Shown: positions 9,927 through 18,593, counted from the stretch's first letter. The stretch: 37,939 nt of DNA from Actinomycetales bacterium (GCA_022701985.1 JAKONK010000030.1:1-37939); one strand, 5' to 3'. A program made the numbers and translations. The notes: generated by a model from the sequence alone, not told the origin.

Positions 9927-10553
9927 GTGACCGTCCCGCCGCCCCGCCACGGACCCCAGGAGCCGCCCCCGGCGCTGGTGCCCGCCGACCCCCGCGCCCT
10001 CGACGACCTCGCCGTGCTCGTCTCCCGCGCCGCACGCGCCGACACCGATGGCGCGGCCCGGCTCGTGGCCACCGACCGCGTCCTGGCCGTGTGGGTGAGC
10101 CCGCTGCACGGGGCCGGGCTGCCGACCGTGCTGGGGCTGCGCGCGGTGCCGCTGCGCGACCCGGCGCACGTCGACGTCACCGTCGAGCTGGCCGCCCTCG
10201 CCGACCGCCTCGCCCGCCGCACCGCACCCGGCGGGGAGCAGGTCACCGAGCTGGCGGTTCCACCGGTCGGGGTGGGGCACCTCGCGGCGTCGTCCTGGGC
10301 CGGGCTGCTGCCCCCGCGCACCGGCTGGTCGCCCACCCCGCCGCAGGAGGTGGCACAGCTGCGGCAGGTCGCCCAGGGCGACCCGCGCGACCTCGCCGCG
10401 GCGCTGGCACGAGCCGCGGAGGCGCTCGGGTTCCTCCCCGCACCGGACTCCGCCGACGCCGCCGCCCCGGTGGCCGCGGCCACGGCCGGGGCCTGGCGGC
10501 GGCTGTCCAGCGCCCGGGGCCACGTGCTCGGACGCCGCCCCCTGCTCTCCTGA
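9927..10553 (+). CDS. Conserved-neighbourhood protein of unknown function
   Basis: I do not recognise the family of this 208-residue protein. GTG 9927 has an excellent ribosome site, AGGAGG at 9916-9921 with a 5-nt spacer, so it is expressed. The N-terminus is Pro-rich. The middle holds alternating strands and helices (DRVLAVWVSPLHGAGLPTVLGLRAVPL, then VDVTVELAALADRLARR). There is no signal peptide, membrane helix, Cys pair or nucleotide-binding motif. The centre is hydrophobic and contains HLAASSWAGLLPPRTGWSPTPPQE, which may be diagnostic. It lies directly after a hotdog thioesterase gene. By position it could correspond to M. tuberculosis Rv2474c, a protein of unknown function next to Rv2475c; this is inference from gene order only. 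Confidence 0.8.
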   Translation: MTVPPPRHGPQEPPPALVPADPRALDDLAVLVSRAARADTDGAARLVATDRVLAVWVSPLHGAGLPTVLGLRAVPLRDPAHVDVTVELAALADRLARRTAPGGEQVTELAVPPVGVGHLAASSWAGLLPPRTGWSPTPPQEVAQLRQVAQGDPRDLAAALARAAEALGFLPAPDSADAAAPVAAATAGAWRRLSSARGHVLGRRPLLS

Positions 10554-10559
10554 GCCGCC

Positions 10560-10579
10560 GGCCCGGGGCGGACCGGGCC
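10560..10579 (+). terminator. Possible terminator after the unknown gene
   Basis: A 7-bp perfect stem GGCCCGG/CCGGGCC with a 6-nt loop begins 6 nt after the stop codon. It is short and has no T run, so support is moderate. Confidence 0.45.
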
Positions 10580-10659
10580 AGCACGGCGGCGGCGCGGTCC
10601 GCGTCCAGGTGCAGACCGGCCGCTCGATCGCCTGCGGGTCAGCGGGGTAGGGGACGGGC

Positions 10660-11490
10660 ATGAGCCGCCCCGAGAACGCCTTCGCCATCGTCACCGCGTC
10701 CGACTCCGGCATCGGCAGGGCCACCGCGGTGGCGCTCGCCCGCGACGGGCTCGACGTGGGCATCACCTGGCACTCCGACCGCGAGGGCGCCGAGGGGACC
10801 GCCGAGGAGGTGCGCGCTCTGGGACGCCGCGCCGTCGTCCGCCAGCTCGACCTGTCGGTGCTCCCCTCGGGCGCCGACGCTCTCGACGAGCTGGCCGACG
10901 AGCTCGGCCGGGACGGCGGGCGCCTGTGGGCCGTGGTCGCCAACGCCGGGGGCGGGTCGGCCTCGGCGTCGATCCTCGACCTGGACTTCGCGGACTGGCG
11001 CCAGGACCTCGGCCTGAACCTCGACGGCGCCTTCCTCACCCTCCAGAAGGGCGCCCGCCGCATGGTCGCCGGCGACCGCCGAGGAGACGGCGAGGGCGGC
11101 CGCCTGGTCGCCATCACGAGCGTCCACGAGCACACCCCGCGGGTCGGCTCCGGCGCGTACGTCTCGGCCAAGCACGGCCTCGGGGGCCTCGTCAAGAACG
11201 CCGCCATCGAGCTGGGCCAGCACGGCATCACCGTCAACGCCGTGGGCCCGGGCGAGATCGCGACGCCGCTGACGGGCCAGCACGACGCCGACGTGGAGCA
11301 GCTGCGCCGACCGGGCGTGCCGCTCGGCAGGGTGGGTCACGCCGACGAGGTCGCCGCCGTCGTCGCCCTGCTGTGCCGCGACGAGGCCAGCTACGTCACG
11401 GGCCAGTCGTACGTCGTCGACGGTGGCATGACGCAGATGGCGGCGATGGGCGCCTCGACCCTCACCGACGACGAGTGGCGGAAGGGCTGA
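10660..11490 (+). CDS. Short-chain dehydrogenase/reductase
   Basis: This 276-residue classical SDR has a cofactor-binding motif TASDSGIG at 12-19 (Ser-Asp where many have Gly-Gly), ANAG at about 94-97, and the catalytic set Asn120, Ser154, Tyr167 and Lys171 (YVSAK). The C-terminal part VTGQSYVVDGGMTQM is the usual SDR ending. After the second strand the sequence WHSDREGAE has no clear Asp for NAD preference, so NADPH is possible. The substrate is unknown. ATG 10660 follows a TAGGGG -10-like hexamer by 6 nt. The gene is separated by 47 nt and a promoter-like box from the PRC-barrel gene. Confidence 0.93.
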   Translation: MSRPENAFAIVTASDSGIGRATAVALARDGLDVGITWHSDREGAEGTAEEVRALGRRAVVRQLDLSVLPSGADALDELADELGRDGGRLWAVVANAGGGSASASILDLDFADWRQDLGLNLDGAFLTLQKGARRMVAGDRRGDGEGGRLVAITSVHEHTPRVGSGAYVSAKHGLGGLVKNAAIELGQHGITVNAVGPGEIATPLTGQHDADVEQLRRPGVPLGRVGHADEVAAVVALLCRDEASYVTGQSYVVDGGMTQMAAMGASTLTDDEWRKG

Positions 11491-11524
11491 CCCGTTCCGA
11501 CGGGCGCGCGCCGCCGCTGATCGC

Positions 11525-11530
11525 TAGCGT
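11525..11530 (+). promoter_or_regulatory. -10 box TAGCGT for the PRC-barrel gene
   Basis: TAGCGT lies 7 nt before ATG 11538. No ribosome site precedes the start, which supports a leaderless mRNA. Confidence 0.55.
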
Positions 11531-11537
11531 TCCAGGC

Positions 11538-11891
11538 ATGCCAGTGCGTGTGGGGAACATCCGTGAGTGGAGCGGTCACGACGTCGTCGACGAGGCCGGT
11601 GACAAGATCGGGAAGATGGAGTCGGTGTACGTCGACACCGCGTCCGACCAGCCCGCCTTCGCGACCGTGGTGGTCGGGATGGTGAGCAAGAAGCTGGTCT
11701 TCGTGCCCATCGACGACGCCGTCGTCGGCCCGGGCTACGTCAAGGTCTCCTACCCGAAGAACCGGGTGAAGGACGCCCCCTCGATCGAGACCGACGGCGA
11801 GCTCCGCGCCGAGGCCGAGGGCGACGTCTTCGCGCACTACGGCATCACCTACACCGCCAGCCCGAGCGAGCGGCGCCTCGGCCGCCGCTGA
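11538..11891 (+). CDS. PRC-barrel domain protein
   Basis: The protein is 117 residues. The PRC-barrel beta fold covers about residues 5-75: the opening IREWSGHDVVDEAGDKIGKMESVYVD matches the usual pattern of a strand, Gly-containing turn and acidic strand, followed by FATVVVGMVSKKLVFVPIDDAVVGPGYVKVSY. The tail DVFAHYGITYTASPSERRLGRR is typical of actinobacterial stress-type PRC proteins. PRC barrels act in protein or RNA contacts (RimM, photosynthetic reaction centre H); the role here is unknown. It is the last gene before a strong terminator. Confidence 0.88.
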   Translation: MPVRVGNIREWSGHDVVDEAGDKIGKMESVYVDTASDQPAFATVVVGMVSKKLVFVPIDDAVVGPGYVKVSYPKNRVKDAPSIETDGELRAEAEGDVFAHYGITYTASPSERRLGRR

Positions 11892-11907
11892 CGCTCCCGG
11901 ACTGCCC

Positions 11908-11940
11908 GAGGCCCTCGCCCCCCACAGGGGCGGGGGCCTC
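11908..11940 (+). terminator. Strong hairpin terminator after the PRC-barrel gene
   Basis: A 14-bp stem (11908-11921 with 11927-11940), with one G-T pair and a 5-nt loop, starts 16 nt after the PRC-barrel stop. It also lies beyond the 3' end of the converging globin gene. Confidence 0.8.
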
Positions 11941-11967
11941 GCGGCGTCTGCGGCCTCTCGATCCCGT

Positions 11968-12036
11968 CGCAGCCGGGCGCCTGGTTGCGGTTCCGGACCC
12001 CTGGGGTGGCGCAACCGGGCGCCTGGTTGCGGTTCT
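11968..12036. repeat. Two direct copies of a 27-bp partly palindromic repeat
   Basis: Copy A (11968-11994) and copy B (12010-12036) differ at only two positions and share the core CCGGGCGCCTGGTTGCGG. Their starts are 42 bp apart. In copy B the 20-bp core from GCAACC to GGTTGC is a near-perfect palindrome. The same element occurs twice, as an inverted pair, at 22274-22339. It lies between the converging PRC-barrel and globin genes in otherwise non-coding DNA. Confidence 0.85.
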
Positions 12037-12060
12037 GGTCGTGGCCGGGAGCTCGCTGCG

Positions 12061-12510
12061 TCAGTCGTCGAAGGTGTTGAGCAGGCTGTGCGCCGCCCGC
12101 TCCAGGTAGTCCCACAGCAGCTCGTGCTGCAGCGGGGGCAGCGCCAGCGAGTCGACGGCGTCGCGCATGTGCCGCAGCCAGGCGTCGCGCGCCGCGGGCC
12201 CGATGCGGAAGCCCGCGTGGCGCATCCGCAGCCGCGGGTGCCCGCGCGTCTCGGAGTAGGTGGTGGGGCCGCCCCAGTACTGCTCGAGGAACAGCGTGAG
12301 GCGCTCGCGGGCCCCGTCGAGCTGCTCCTCGGGGTACATCGGGCGCAGCAGCGCGTCGTCGGCGACGCCCTCGTAGAACCTGTCGACCAGGCGCACGAAC
12401 GTCTCGTGGCCGCCGACGGCGTCGAAGAAGCTCTGCTGCTCGGCAGGGACGGAGCGCCCGACGCGCAGCCCCTCGCGGGGCCCCTGGGCCGGGGTGGGGG
12501 AGGGCATCAC
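12061..12510 (-). CDS. glbO: Group II truncated haemoglobin (TrHbO)
   Basis: This haem protein of 149 residues binds O2 and related ligands in the cytoplasm. Family residues are visible: Tyr46 (B10, in RFYEGV), Tyr59 (CD1, in PMYPEE), proximal His98 (F8, in MRHAGF) and Trp111 (G8, in RDAWLRHM). The block from FLEQYWGG through [11 protein letters not shown] is almost identical to what I recall of M. tuberculosis GlbO. The N-terminus is about 20 residues longer than that protein. GTG 12510 and ATG 12507 are adjacent start options. It is the last gene of the minus-strand block, 43 nt after the SDR gene. Confidence 0.96.
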   Translation of the reverse strand: MMPSPTPAQGPREGLRVGRSVPAEQQSFFDAVGGHETFVRLVDRFYEGVADDALLRPMYPEEQLDGARERLTLFLEQYWGGPTTYSETRGHPRLRMRHAGFRIGPAARDAWLRHMRDAVDSLALPPLQHELLWDYLERAAHSLLNTFDD

Positions 12511-12553
12511 CCGCCCATCATCCCGCGGCGCGGTGCCCGCCCCGCGTGCAGCG

Positions 12554-13438
12554 TCACCGGCGCTGGTGGAGGCGCTCCCCGTCGGGCTGGGGGGCCAGCA
12601 CGTTGCCGGGACCGCTCGGCCGGCGGCCCGGCGCGAACCCCAGCAGCCGCATGGCCGGCCGTGACAGCGCGTCGAAGACCCCGGGAGCCAGCGAGTACGC
12701 GGCCTTCATCGCGGGGTTCGCCCACCCGGCGTCGAGCTCGCGGTGCCAGCGCTGGTCGGTGTCGGCGGCGCGGAGGACCTTCGCCGCGACGTCCTCGGGG
12801 GAGACGACCGGGTACGGCGGCCGGTTGCGGCGCCCCAGCACCGTGGCGGACTGGTCGTAGATGGGCGTGTCGACGCCGCCCGGTGCCACCAGCGAGATGC
12901 GCAGGCCCGGCACGTCGCGGTTCTCCTGCTGCATCGTGCGCACGAGCCCCCGCAGGGCGAACTTCGACGCGTTGTACGCGCCCATCCACGGCACGGTGAT
13001 GCGGCCGAGCACCGAGCCGACGACGACGAGCGCGCCGCCCCCCTGCTCGCGGAAGGTCCGCACCGCCTCTCCCGCGACGTGCGCCGCGCCCAGCACGTTG
13101 GTGCGGAAGAGCGCCTCGAGCACCTCGGCCGGCACCTCGTCGACGCGCCCGTAGGCCGCCACGCCGGCGTTCTGCACCACCACGTCGAGGCGCCCGAAGC
13201 GCTGGCGGGCCCGCCGGCCGACGGCGCGGACGGCGTCGTCGTCACCGATGTCGAGGGGTGCCACGAGCACGTCGGGAGACCCCGCGGCGCGGCACCGGCG
13301 GGCGGCCTCCTCGAGGGGCCCCGGAGCGCGGCTGGACAGGACCAGCCTGTCACCGCGCGCGGCGCACGCCAGCGCCGTCGCCAGGCCGATGCCGCTGCTG
13401 GCGCCGGTGACCCAGACGACCCTCGGGTCAGCTGGCAC
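12554..13438 (-). CDS. Short-chain dehydrogenase/reductase
   Basis: This 294-residue SDR has cofactor motif TGASSGIG at 11-18, QNAG at about 89-92, Asn114, and the catalytic Ser142, Tyr155 and Lys159 (YNASK). SSRAPGP after the second strand suggests NADP(H). The C-terminal extension ([20 protein letters not shown] onward) is that of actinobacterial SDRs without a known substrate. The GTG start overlaps the end of the SDR-DUF2867 gene by 11 nt, so the two are almost certainly co-translated. Confidence 0.92.
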   Translation of the reverse strand: MPADPRVVWVTGASSGIGLATALACAARGDRLVLSSRAPGPLEEAARRCRAAGSPDVLVAPLDIGDDDAVRAVGRRARQRFGRLDVVVQNAGVAAYGRVDEVPAEVLEALFRTNVLGAAHVAGEAVRTFREQGGGALVVVGSVLGRITVPWMGAYNASKFALRGLVRTMQQENRDVPGLRISLVAPGGVDTPIYDQSATVLGRRNRPPYPVVSPEDVAAKVLRAADTDQRWHRELDAGWANPAMKAAYSLAPGVFDALSRPAMRLLGFAPGRRPSGPGNVLAPQPDGERLHQRR

Positions 13439-15071
13439 GGGACGGCCTCCACCGCTCGTCGTTCTCGCTGACGGCTGCCGCCGCGGTGGCGATGTTGCGC
13501 TGCATGCCGCCGAAGATGACGCCGTGGAAGGGCTTGATGGCCTGCCAGTAGAGGAACCCGCTCAGGCCCTTCGGGTGGAACACCGCCTTCTGCCGGAAGA
13601 CGGTGCGGCCGGCGTCGTCGGTCTCCACGCACAGGTCGAGCCACGCCTCACCGGGCAGCCGCATCTCGGCGCGCAGCCGCAGCAGCTGCATGTCGTCGAT
13701 CTTCTCGACGCGCCACCAGTCGAGCGCGTCACCGACGGTCAGGTCGAAGGGGTTGGCCCGCCCGCGCCGCAGGCCGGGCCCGCCGACGCCGATGTCCATC
13801 AGCCCGCGCACCCGCCAGCCCAGCGACCACGAGTACCACCCGTTGACCCCGCCGATGCCCTCGATCACGGACCACAGCTGGCGCGGGGTCGCGTCGACGG
13901 TGCTGGCGCGGTCGTCGACGTAGAGGGCCCCGCCCGACCAGTCGGGGTCGGAGGGCAGCGGGTCGCTGGGTGCGCCGGGGGTCGAGGCCGAGCGCCACGA
14001 GGTGACGACGTCGAGGTCCTGGATCTTCTTCAGCGCCAGCTCGATGGCGTCGTCGACGCCGAGCAGCCCCTCCGGCGGGTCGGGCACGTACTGCGCGATG
14101 TCGCGCTCCTTGACCACCACCTCGTGGACGATCGAGGAGACGAGCGCTCCCGCGATGGTGTGCGGGACCGGCGTCACCAGGTTGATCCAGTGGCTGGACA
14201 GGTGCGGCGTCAGCACGGGCACGGGGATCGCGTACCGCTTGGGCAGGCCCGCTGCCTTCGCGTAGCGCTGCATCAGCTCGAGGTAGGTGACGACGTCGGG
14301 CCCGCCGATGTCGAACCCGCGGCTCACCTCGGGCGGGACCGAGGCGGCGCCCACGAGGTAGCGCAGCACGTCGCGCACCGCGATCGGCTGGATGCGGTTG
14401 GCCAGCCACTTGGGCCGGATCATCACCGGGAGCCGCTCGGTGAGGTAGCGCAGCATCTCGAATGACGCCGAGCCCGATCCGAGGATCACCGCGGCCCGCA
14501 GCACCGCCACCGGGACGCCGCTGGCGAGGAGGATGTCCTCGACCTCCTTGCGGCCCAGCAGGTGGGGCGAGAGCTCCTCGCCCGAGGGGTATAGCCCGCC
14601 CAGGTAGACGATCCGCCCGGTGCCGGCCTCGCGGGCGGCCTTGCCGAAGGTCAGCGCCATCCTGCGGTCTTGGACCTCGAAGGTCCGGCCGGTGCCGAGG
14701 GAGTGCAGCAGGTAGTAGGCGACGTCGACCCCGTCCAGCGCCCGCGCGAGCCCCTCGGGGTCCGAGGCGTCGGTCTCGACGACCTCGATCTCGTCGCGCC
14801 AGGGCCTGTCGCGGAGGCGGTCGGCGTTGCGCGCCAGGGCGCGGACCCGGTAGCCCGCAGCCAGCAGCTCGGGGACCAGCCGGCCGCCGATGTAGCCGGT
14901 GACCCCGGTGACCAGCGCGAGGCGGCCGTCGCCGGAGCCCGCGAGCACGGGGTCGTCGTCGGAGGCGGTGGCCAGCTCGGGGTCGACCCTGACCTCGGTC
15001 CGCGGGTCCGGGTGCTGTTCGGTGGGCCGGTCGGTGGGGGGTGTCGCGCCGGAGCTCGGGGAGGTGGGCAC
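13428..15071 (-). CDS. NAD(P)-binding SDR with C-terminal DUF2867 domain
   Basis: The 547-residue fusion has an acidic, disordered N-terminal 50 residues, then an atypical SDR (NmrA/epimerase-like) with the cofactor motif TGVTGYIGG at 55-63 and a helical middle part. From about residue 400 to 540 lies a DUF2867 (SRPBCC-like) domain with GGVNGWYSWSLGWRVRGLMD and the conserved WWRVEKID. E. coli YbjT has the same layout. The function is unproved; an NAD(P)-dependent reductase with a lipid- or quinone-type ligand pocket is possible. GTG 15071 is chosen because the frame upstream is only a shadow of the MscS gene. It is 71 nt downstream of mscS. Confidence 0.9.
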   Translation of the reverse strand: MPTSPSSGATPPTDRPTEQHPDPRTEVRVDPELATASDDDPVLAGSGDGRLALVTGVTGYIGGRLVPELLAAGYRVRALARNADRLRDRPWRDEIEVVETDASDPEGLARALDGVDVAYYLLHSLGTGRTFEVQDRRMALTFGKAAREAGTGRIVYLGGLYPSGEELSPHLLGRKEVEDILLASGVPVAVLRAAVILGSGSASFEMLRYLTERLPVMIRPKWLANRIQPIAVRDVLRYLVGAASVPPEVSRGFDIGGPDVVTYLELMQRYAKAAGLPKRYAIPVPVLTPHLSSHWINLVTPVPHTIAGALVSSIVHEVVVKERDIAQYVPDPPEGLLGVDDAIELALKKIQDLDVVTSWRSASTPGAPSDPLPSDPDWSGGALYVDDRASTVDATPRQLWSVIEGIGGVNGWYSWSLGWRVRGLMDIGVGGPGLRRGRANPFDLTVGDALDWWRVEKIDDMQLLRLRAEMRLPGEAWLDLCVETDDAGRTVFRQKAVFHPKGLSGFLYWQAIKPFHGVIFGGMQRNIATAAAAVSENDERWRPSRAS

Positions 15072-15142
15072 CCCGTGATCCTGCGCCGGGCCACCCCGCC
15101 CCGCGACCCGGCACGACCCCGCCGCCGCTGCACGGCAGCGGG

Positions 15143-16273
15143 TCAGCGCTGGGAGGAGCTGCCGGTGGGCTCGGCGTCGGAGGCGGGGGCGTCCTCGCCG
15201 GGCTCGGCCGGGTCGTCGACGGCGTGGCCCACGCCCTCGGCGTCGAAGCGCGCCTTGATGCGGGCGCGGAGCTCGCGCGCCACCGCCCACTGCTGCAGGG
15301 GTGCGGTGCGCACCGCGATGCGGACCACCACCTTCTCCAGGGTCAGCGCCTCCACGCCCCAGACCTGGGGCTCCTCCAGCAGGTGCTTGCGCCACTCCCG
15401 CTCGGCGTGGAGCCCGCGGCCGACGTCCTCCAGCAGCTCGGCGACCCGGCCGGCGTCGGCGCTGTACGGGACGTCGACGTCGAGCACCGCCCGCGACCAG
15501 CCCTGGGAGCGGTTGCCCACCCGCAGCAGGTCGCCGTTGCGGACGTACCAGACGGTCCCGTCGACGCCGCGCAGCCGCGTGACCCGCAGGCTCACCGCCT
15601 CGACGGTGCCCTTGGCGTCGGCGGAGAGGTCGACGGAGTCGCCCACGCCGAACTGGTCCTCCGCGATGAGGAAGATCCCCGCGAGGAAGTCCTTCACCAG
15701 GGTCTGCGCGCCGAAGCCGACGGCGACGCCCACCACGCTGACGCCCGCGAGGAGGGGCCCCAGCGGGATGCCCACCTGCCCGAGCACCAGCAGGGCCGTC
15801 ACCGTCATGAGGACGGCGGTCGTGGTGCTCCGCAGCACCGAGCCCAGCGTCCGGGCGCGCTGGGCCCGCCGCTCGAAGGCCATCGTCCCGTCGTGGCGGG
15901 CGGTGTCGCCGTGCACCGCGGTGGTCTCCCGGCCCCGGCCGGCGCGCCACCAGCGCGACTGGCCCGGCTGGGTCTCGCCGTTGGCGATCCGCTCGGACAG
16001 GGCGCCGATGGCCCGGTGCAGGAAGTTCCGCAGCAGCAGGCCCACCACGAGGATGACCAGGACCTTCAGCAGCGGTGAGCCGTAGTAGGTGAGGAACTTG
16101 GCGAAGGTCTCGTCGACCCCCGCCCGCACCATGAGGCTGCACCAGGTGCCGTCGCCGGGGGTGCAGCGCAGCGCCTCCGCAGCATCAGTCGTGCGGGTGA
16201 TCACCTCGGTGACACCCGTCGCCGAGGCGCTGGGCGACGCGGTGGCCGTGCTGGCCAGGAGGGTGCCGGTCAC
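15143..16273 (-). CDS. MscS-type mechanosensitive channel
   Basis: This membrane channel of 376 residues releases solutes during hypo-osmotic shock. The N-terminus is a Thr/Ser/Ala-rich segment that is probably periplasmic and has two Cys residues (LRCTPGDGTWC). Helices follow at about residues 65-85 (LLKVLVILVVGLLLRNF) and 140-165, and then the pore signature VGVAVGFGAQTLVKDFLAGIFLIAEDQFGVGD, the most conserved region of MscS. The beta domain and a cytoplasmic alpha-beta domain complete it. The charged C-terminal tail is short. GTG 16273 overlaps the stop of the upstream peptidase gene (GTGA), which indicates translational coupling. Confidence 0.93.
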   Translation of the reverse strand: MTGTLLASTATASPSASATGVTEVITRTTDAAEALRCTPGDGTWCSLMVRAGVDETFAKFLTYYGSPLLKVLVILVVGLLLRNFLHRAIGALSERIANGETQPGQSRWWRAGRGRETTAVHGDTARHDGTMAFERRAQRARTLGSVLRSTTTAVLMTVTALLVLGQVGIPLGPLLAGVSVVGVAVGFGAQTLVKDFLAGIFLIAEDQFGVGDSVDLSADAKGTVEAVSLRVTRLRGVDGTVWYVRNGDLLRVGNRSQGWSRAVLDVDVPYSADAGRVAELLEDVGRGLHAEREWRKHLLEEPQVWGVEALTLEKVVVRIAVRTAPLQQWAVARELRARIKARFDAEGVGHAVDDPAEPGEDAPASDAEPTGSSSQR

Positions 16274-16320
16274 GCCGTCGTCCCGCCCCCGGTCACGCCC
16301 CCGGTCACGCCCCCGGTGAG
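16269..16320. repeat. 12-bp tandem repeat at the peptidase 3' end
   Basis: The unit GGTCACGCCCCC occurs at 16291-16302 and 16303-16314, with partial copies on both sides. On the minus strand it encodes the Gly-Gly-Val-Thr repeats at the C-terminus of the peptidase, a few codons before the mscS start. Confidence 0.8.
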
Positions 16321-18579
16321 GTCCAGACCGGTGTGAGCCGCCGCGAAGCCGAGGGTGTCGGCGGCCAGCCGCACCGAGCGCGACACCGCGCGCGCCCCGT
16401 GGCCGACCCCCGCCTCGCGACGCAGCAGCACCGGGCGCTGGGCCGGGTCGGAGCGGGTGGCGTGCTGCAGCGCCGCGCACAGCTTGCGGGCGTGCAGCGG
16501 ATCGACGCGGGAGTCGCCGTCGAACACCGTGAACAGCACCGCGGGGTACTCCACGGACGCCGGGTCGGGTGAGCACGCGTGGTACGGCGAGTAGGCCAGC
16601 AGCCATCCCAGCTCGTCGGGGTCCTCCGCGTCGCCGTACTCCGGCGACCACGTGGCCCCCAGCCCGTGCAGCTGGTACCTGACCATGTCGAGCAGCGGCG
16701 CCGAGCACAGCACGGCGGCGAACGCGTCGGGCCGCTGGGTGAGCGCGGCGCCGACGAGCAGGCCCCCGTTGGAGCCGCCGCTGATGGTGAGCTGGGCCGC
16801 CGTCGTCCACCCGCGCTCGGCGAGGGCGTCGGCGACGGCGAGGAAGTCGTCGAAGACGTTCTGCTTGGCCGCGAGCATGCCGGCGCGGTGCCAGTCCTCG
16901 CCCTCCTCGCTGCCGCCGCGCAGCCCCGCGACCACCCACGCGCCCCCGGCCTCCACCCACGCCAGCGCCGTGGCGGAGTAGCCGGGCGTCATCGTGTGGC
17001 CGAAGCCGCCGTAGCCGTAGAGCACCGTCGGCAGGGGCGCCCTCGGCGCGCCGTCCTGCGAGCCGGCTGCGTCGTCGAAGGCGTCGGCGCGGGCCACGGC
17101 CAGCGCCCGCACGACGGTGCCGTCGGCGCTGGTCACCTCCAGCTGCCGGGTGACGACGGCGGGCAGCTCACCCATCGCGGCCAGCCCCGGCGCGGTCGCC
17201 TCGACGGACAGCTCGCCCGTGCGCGCGTCCCAGCGGAGCACGCAGGGCACCTCGGCGGTGGAGGTCCAGGTGAACCACGCCTCGTGGCCGCCCTCGGGGC
17301 GACCCCGCAGCCCGCCGAGGCTCCCCGGCCCCGGCAGCGCCACCCGCCCGCGCTCGCCGGGCAGCTGCTCGCCGCTGGCGAGGTCGTGCACGGTCAGCTG
17401 CGCGACGGCGTGCTGGGTCCAGCCCACGAGCAGCAGCGGGCGCTCCAGCTCGGGGCCGTCGAGGACGGCGTAGTCCTCCAGCACCGCGTCCTCGCGCTCG
17501 CCCACCAGGTCGCGCCACGCCTCGGGCCCGAGGCCGGCGGGACCGGTCGGGTCGGCCACCGCCAGGCGGCCGCGCGGCGCGCCCAGGTCGGTGCCGACGT
17601 AGAGCCGCCCGTCACGGCCCACCCCGGCGCTGGTGTGCGCGTCGAGGCCCACGGCCACCGGCGCGAAGCGCGGCGGGCCCGCCACGAGGCCCGCGGCCCC
17701 GTCGTCGCCCGAGCCGAGGTCGGCCAGGTGGCAGTCCGAGCGCGGTGACGTGCCCACCGACGTCGTCACGGCCAGCCACCGGCCGTCGAGGGAGGTGCCG
17801 ACACCGTAGTAGGTGGTCACCGGCTGGTCGGCGCCGAAGACCTCCACGTCGCCGCCGTCGGCCGGCGCGGCGTCGGGGTCGGCGCCGACCCGGTGCAGCC
17901 AGACCCGGCGGTGGTACTTCTCCTCGCCCGCGGGCAGGCCCTCCGGCGCCAGGCGGCGGACGTAGAAGAACCGCGCCGCGTCGTCGTCGTCCTGCGGCAG
18001 CCACGACACGGGGGAGTACCGCAGCCTGTCGACCGGCCCGTCGACGACCTCCCCGGTCGCGACGTCGAGCACGCGCAGCACGCTCTCCTCACTGCCGCCC
18101 TCGGACAGCTGGAAGGCCAGCAGGTGGCCCTCGCGGGAGGGCTGCCACGCGTCGAGGGTGGTCCGCCCGGCCGGGTCCCAGGCCAGCGGGTCGACCAGCA
18201 CCCGCTCGACGGGCCCGTCGGGTCCCGGCTCGACCACCAGCAGCTGCGGGTGGTCGCGCTCGGGGTCGCGCCGCACGCGGAAGCACCGCTCGCCCCTCCA
18301 CACCGGCGGGCCCACGCCCCCGGCCGACAGCAGCTGAGCCACCCGCGAGGCCACCCGCTCGCGGCCCGGCCAGGTGGCCTGCGCCGACGCGAACAGCGCG
18401 TCCTGCGCCGCCGACCACGCCACCGTGCGCTCGTCGGCGGAGTCCTCCAGCCACCGGTACGGGTCGGCGACGCGGTAGCGCGGGGCGCTCGCGGGCAGCT
18501 CCTCGACGAGGTCGAGGCGCTCGGCCGGCGGGTAGGGCGGCAGGGAGGACGACGGGGTGGGCGACGAGGTCGGCGGCAC
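16270..18579 (-). CDS. Prolyl oligopeptidase family serine peptidase (S9A)
   Basis: This 769-residue cytoplasmic serine peptidase cleaves short peptides after Pro or, in oligopeptidase B relatives, after basic residues. The N-terminal APRYRVADPYRWLEDS is the family's opening motif. A seven-bladed propeller covers about residues 80-480. The hydrolase domain has the nucleophile Ser603 in GGSNGG, Asp689 in DGDSRVD and His727 in GVGHGA. RGGSEEGEDWHRAG is the usual motif before the nucleophile. The Arg after Asp689 aligns with the substrate-binding Arg of porcine POP, favouring prolyl specificity. The C-terminus ends in Gly-Gly-Val-Thr repeats. GTG 18579 follows a TAGGGT -10 box by 8 nt. The gene heads the minus-strand block and diverges from malQ. 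Confidence 0.93.
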   Translation of the reverse strand: MPPTSSPTPSSSLPPYPPAERLDLVEELPASAPRYRVADPYRWLEDSADERTVAWSAAQDALFASAQATWPGRERVASRVAQLLSAGGVGPPVWRGERCFRVRRDPERDHPQLLVVEPGPDGPVERVLVDPLAWDPAGRTTLDAWQPSREGHLLAFQLSEGGSEESVLRVLDVATGEVVDGPVDRLRYSPVSWLPQDDDDAARFFYVRRLAPEGLPAGEEKYHRRVWLHRVGADPDAAPADGGDVEVFGADQPVTTYYGVGTSLDGRWLAVTTSVGTSPRSDCHLADLGSGDDGAAGLVAGPPRFAPVAVGLDAHTSAGVGRDGRLYVGTDLGAPRGRLAVADPTGPAGLGPEAWRDLVGEREDAVLEDYAVLDGPELERPLLLVGWTQHAVAQLTVHDLASGEQLPGERGRVALPGPGSLGGLRGRPEGGHEAWFTWTSTAEVPCVLRWDARTGELSVEATAPGLAAMGELPAVVTRQLEVTSADGTVVRALAVARADAFDDAAGSQDGAPRAPLPTVLYGYGGFGHTMTPGYSATALAWVEAGGAWVVAGLRGGSEEGEDWHRAGMLAAKQNVFDDFLAVADALAERGWTTAAQLTISGGSNGGLLVGAALTQRPDAFAAVLCSAPLLDMVRYQLHGLGATWSPEYGDAEDPDELGWLLAYSPYHACSPDPASVEYPAVLFTVFDGDSRVDPLHARKLCAALQHATRSDPAQRPVLLRREAGVGHGARAVSRSVRLAADTLGFAAAHTGLDLTGGVTGGVTGGGTTA

Positions 18580-18587
18580 GCCTGGAG

Positions 18588-18593
18588 ACCCTA
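18588..18593 (-). promoter_or_regulatory. -10 box TAGGGT for the peptidase gene
   Basis: The minus-strand hexamer TAGGGT lies 8 nt before GTG 18579, pointing to a leaderless transcript. Confidence 0.5.

Noticed and set aside
12819-12835. Possible fifth copy of the dispersed repeat (GGCCGGTTGCGGCGCC)
   Set aside because: It shares only a short part of the core and lies inside the SDR gene, encoding conserved residues.
15072-16142. SDR-DUF2867 frame extended upstream to 16142
   Set aside because: The extension overlaps mscS in another frame and contains only Arg/Gly/Ala-rich sequence.
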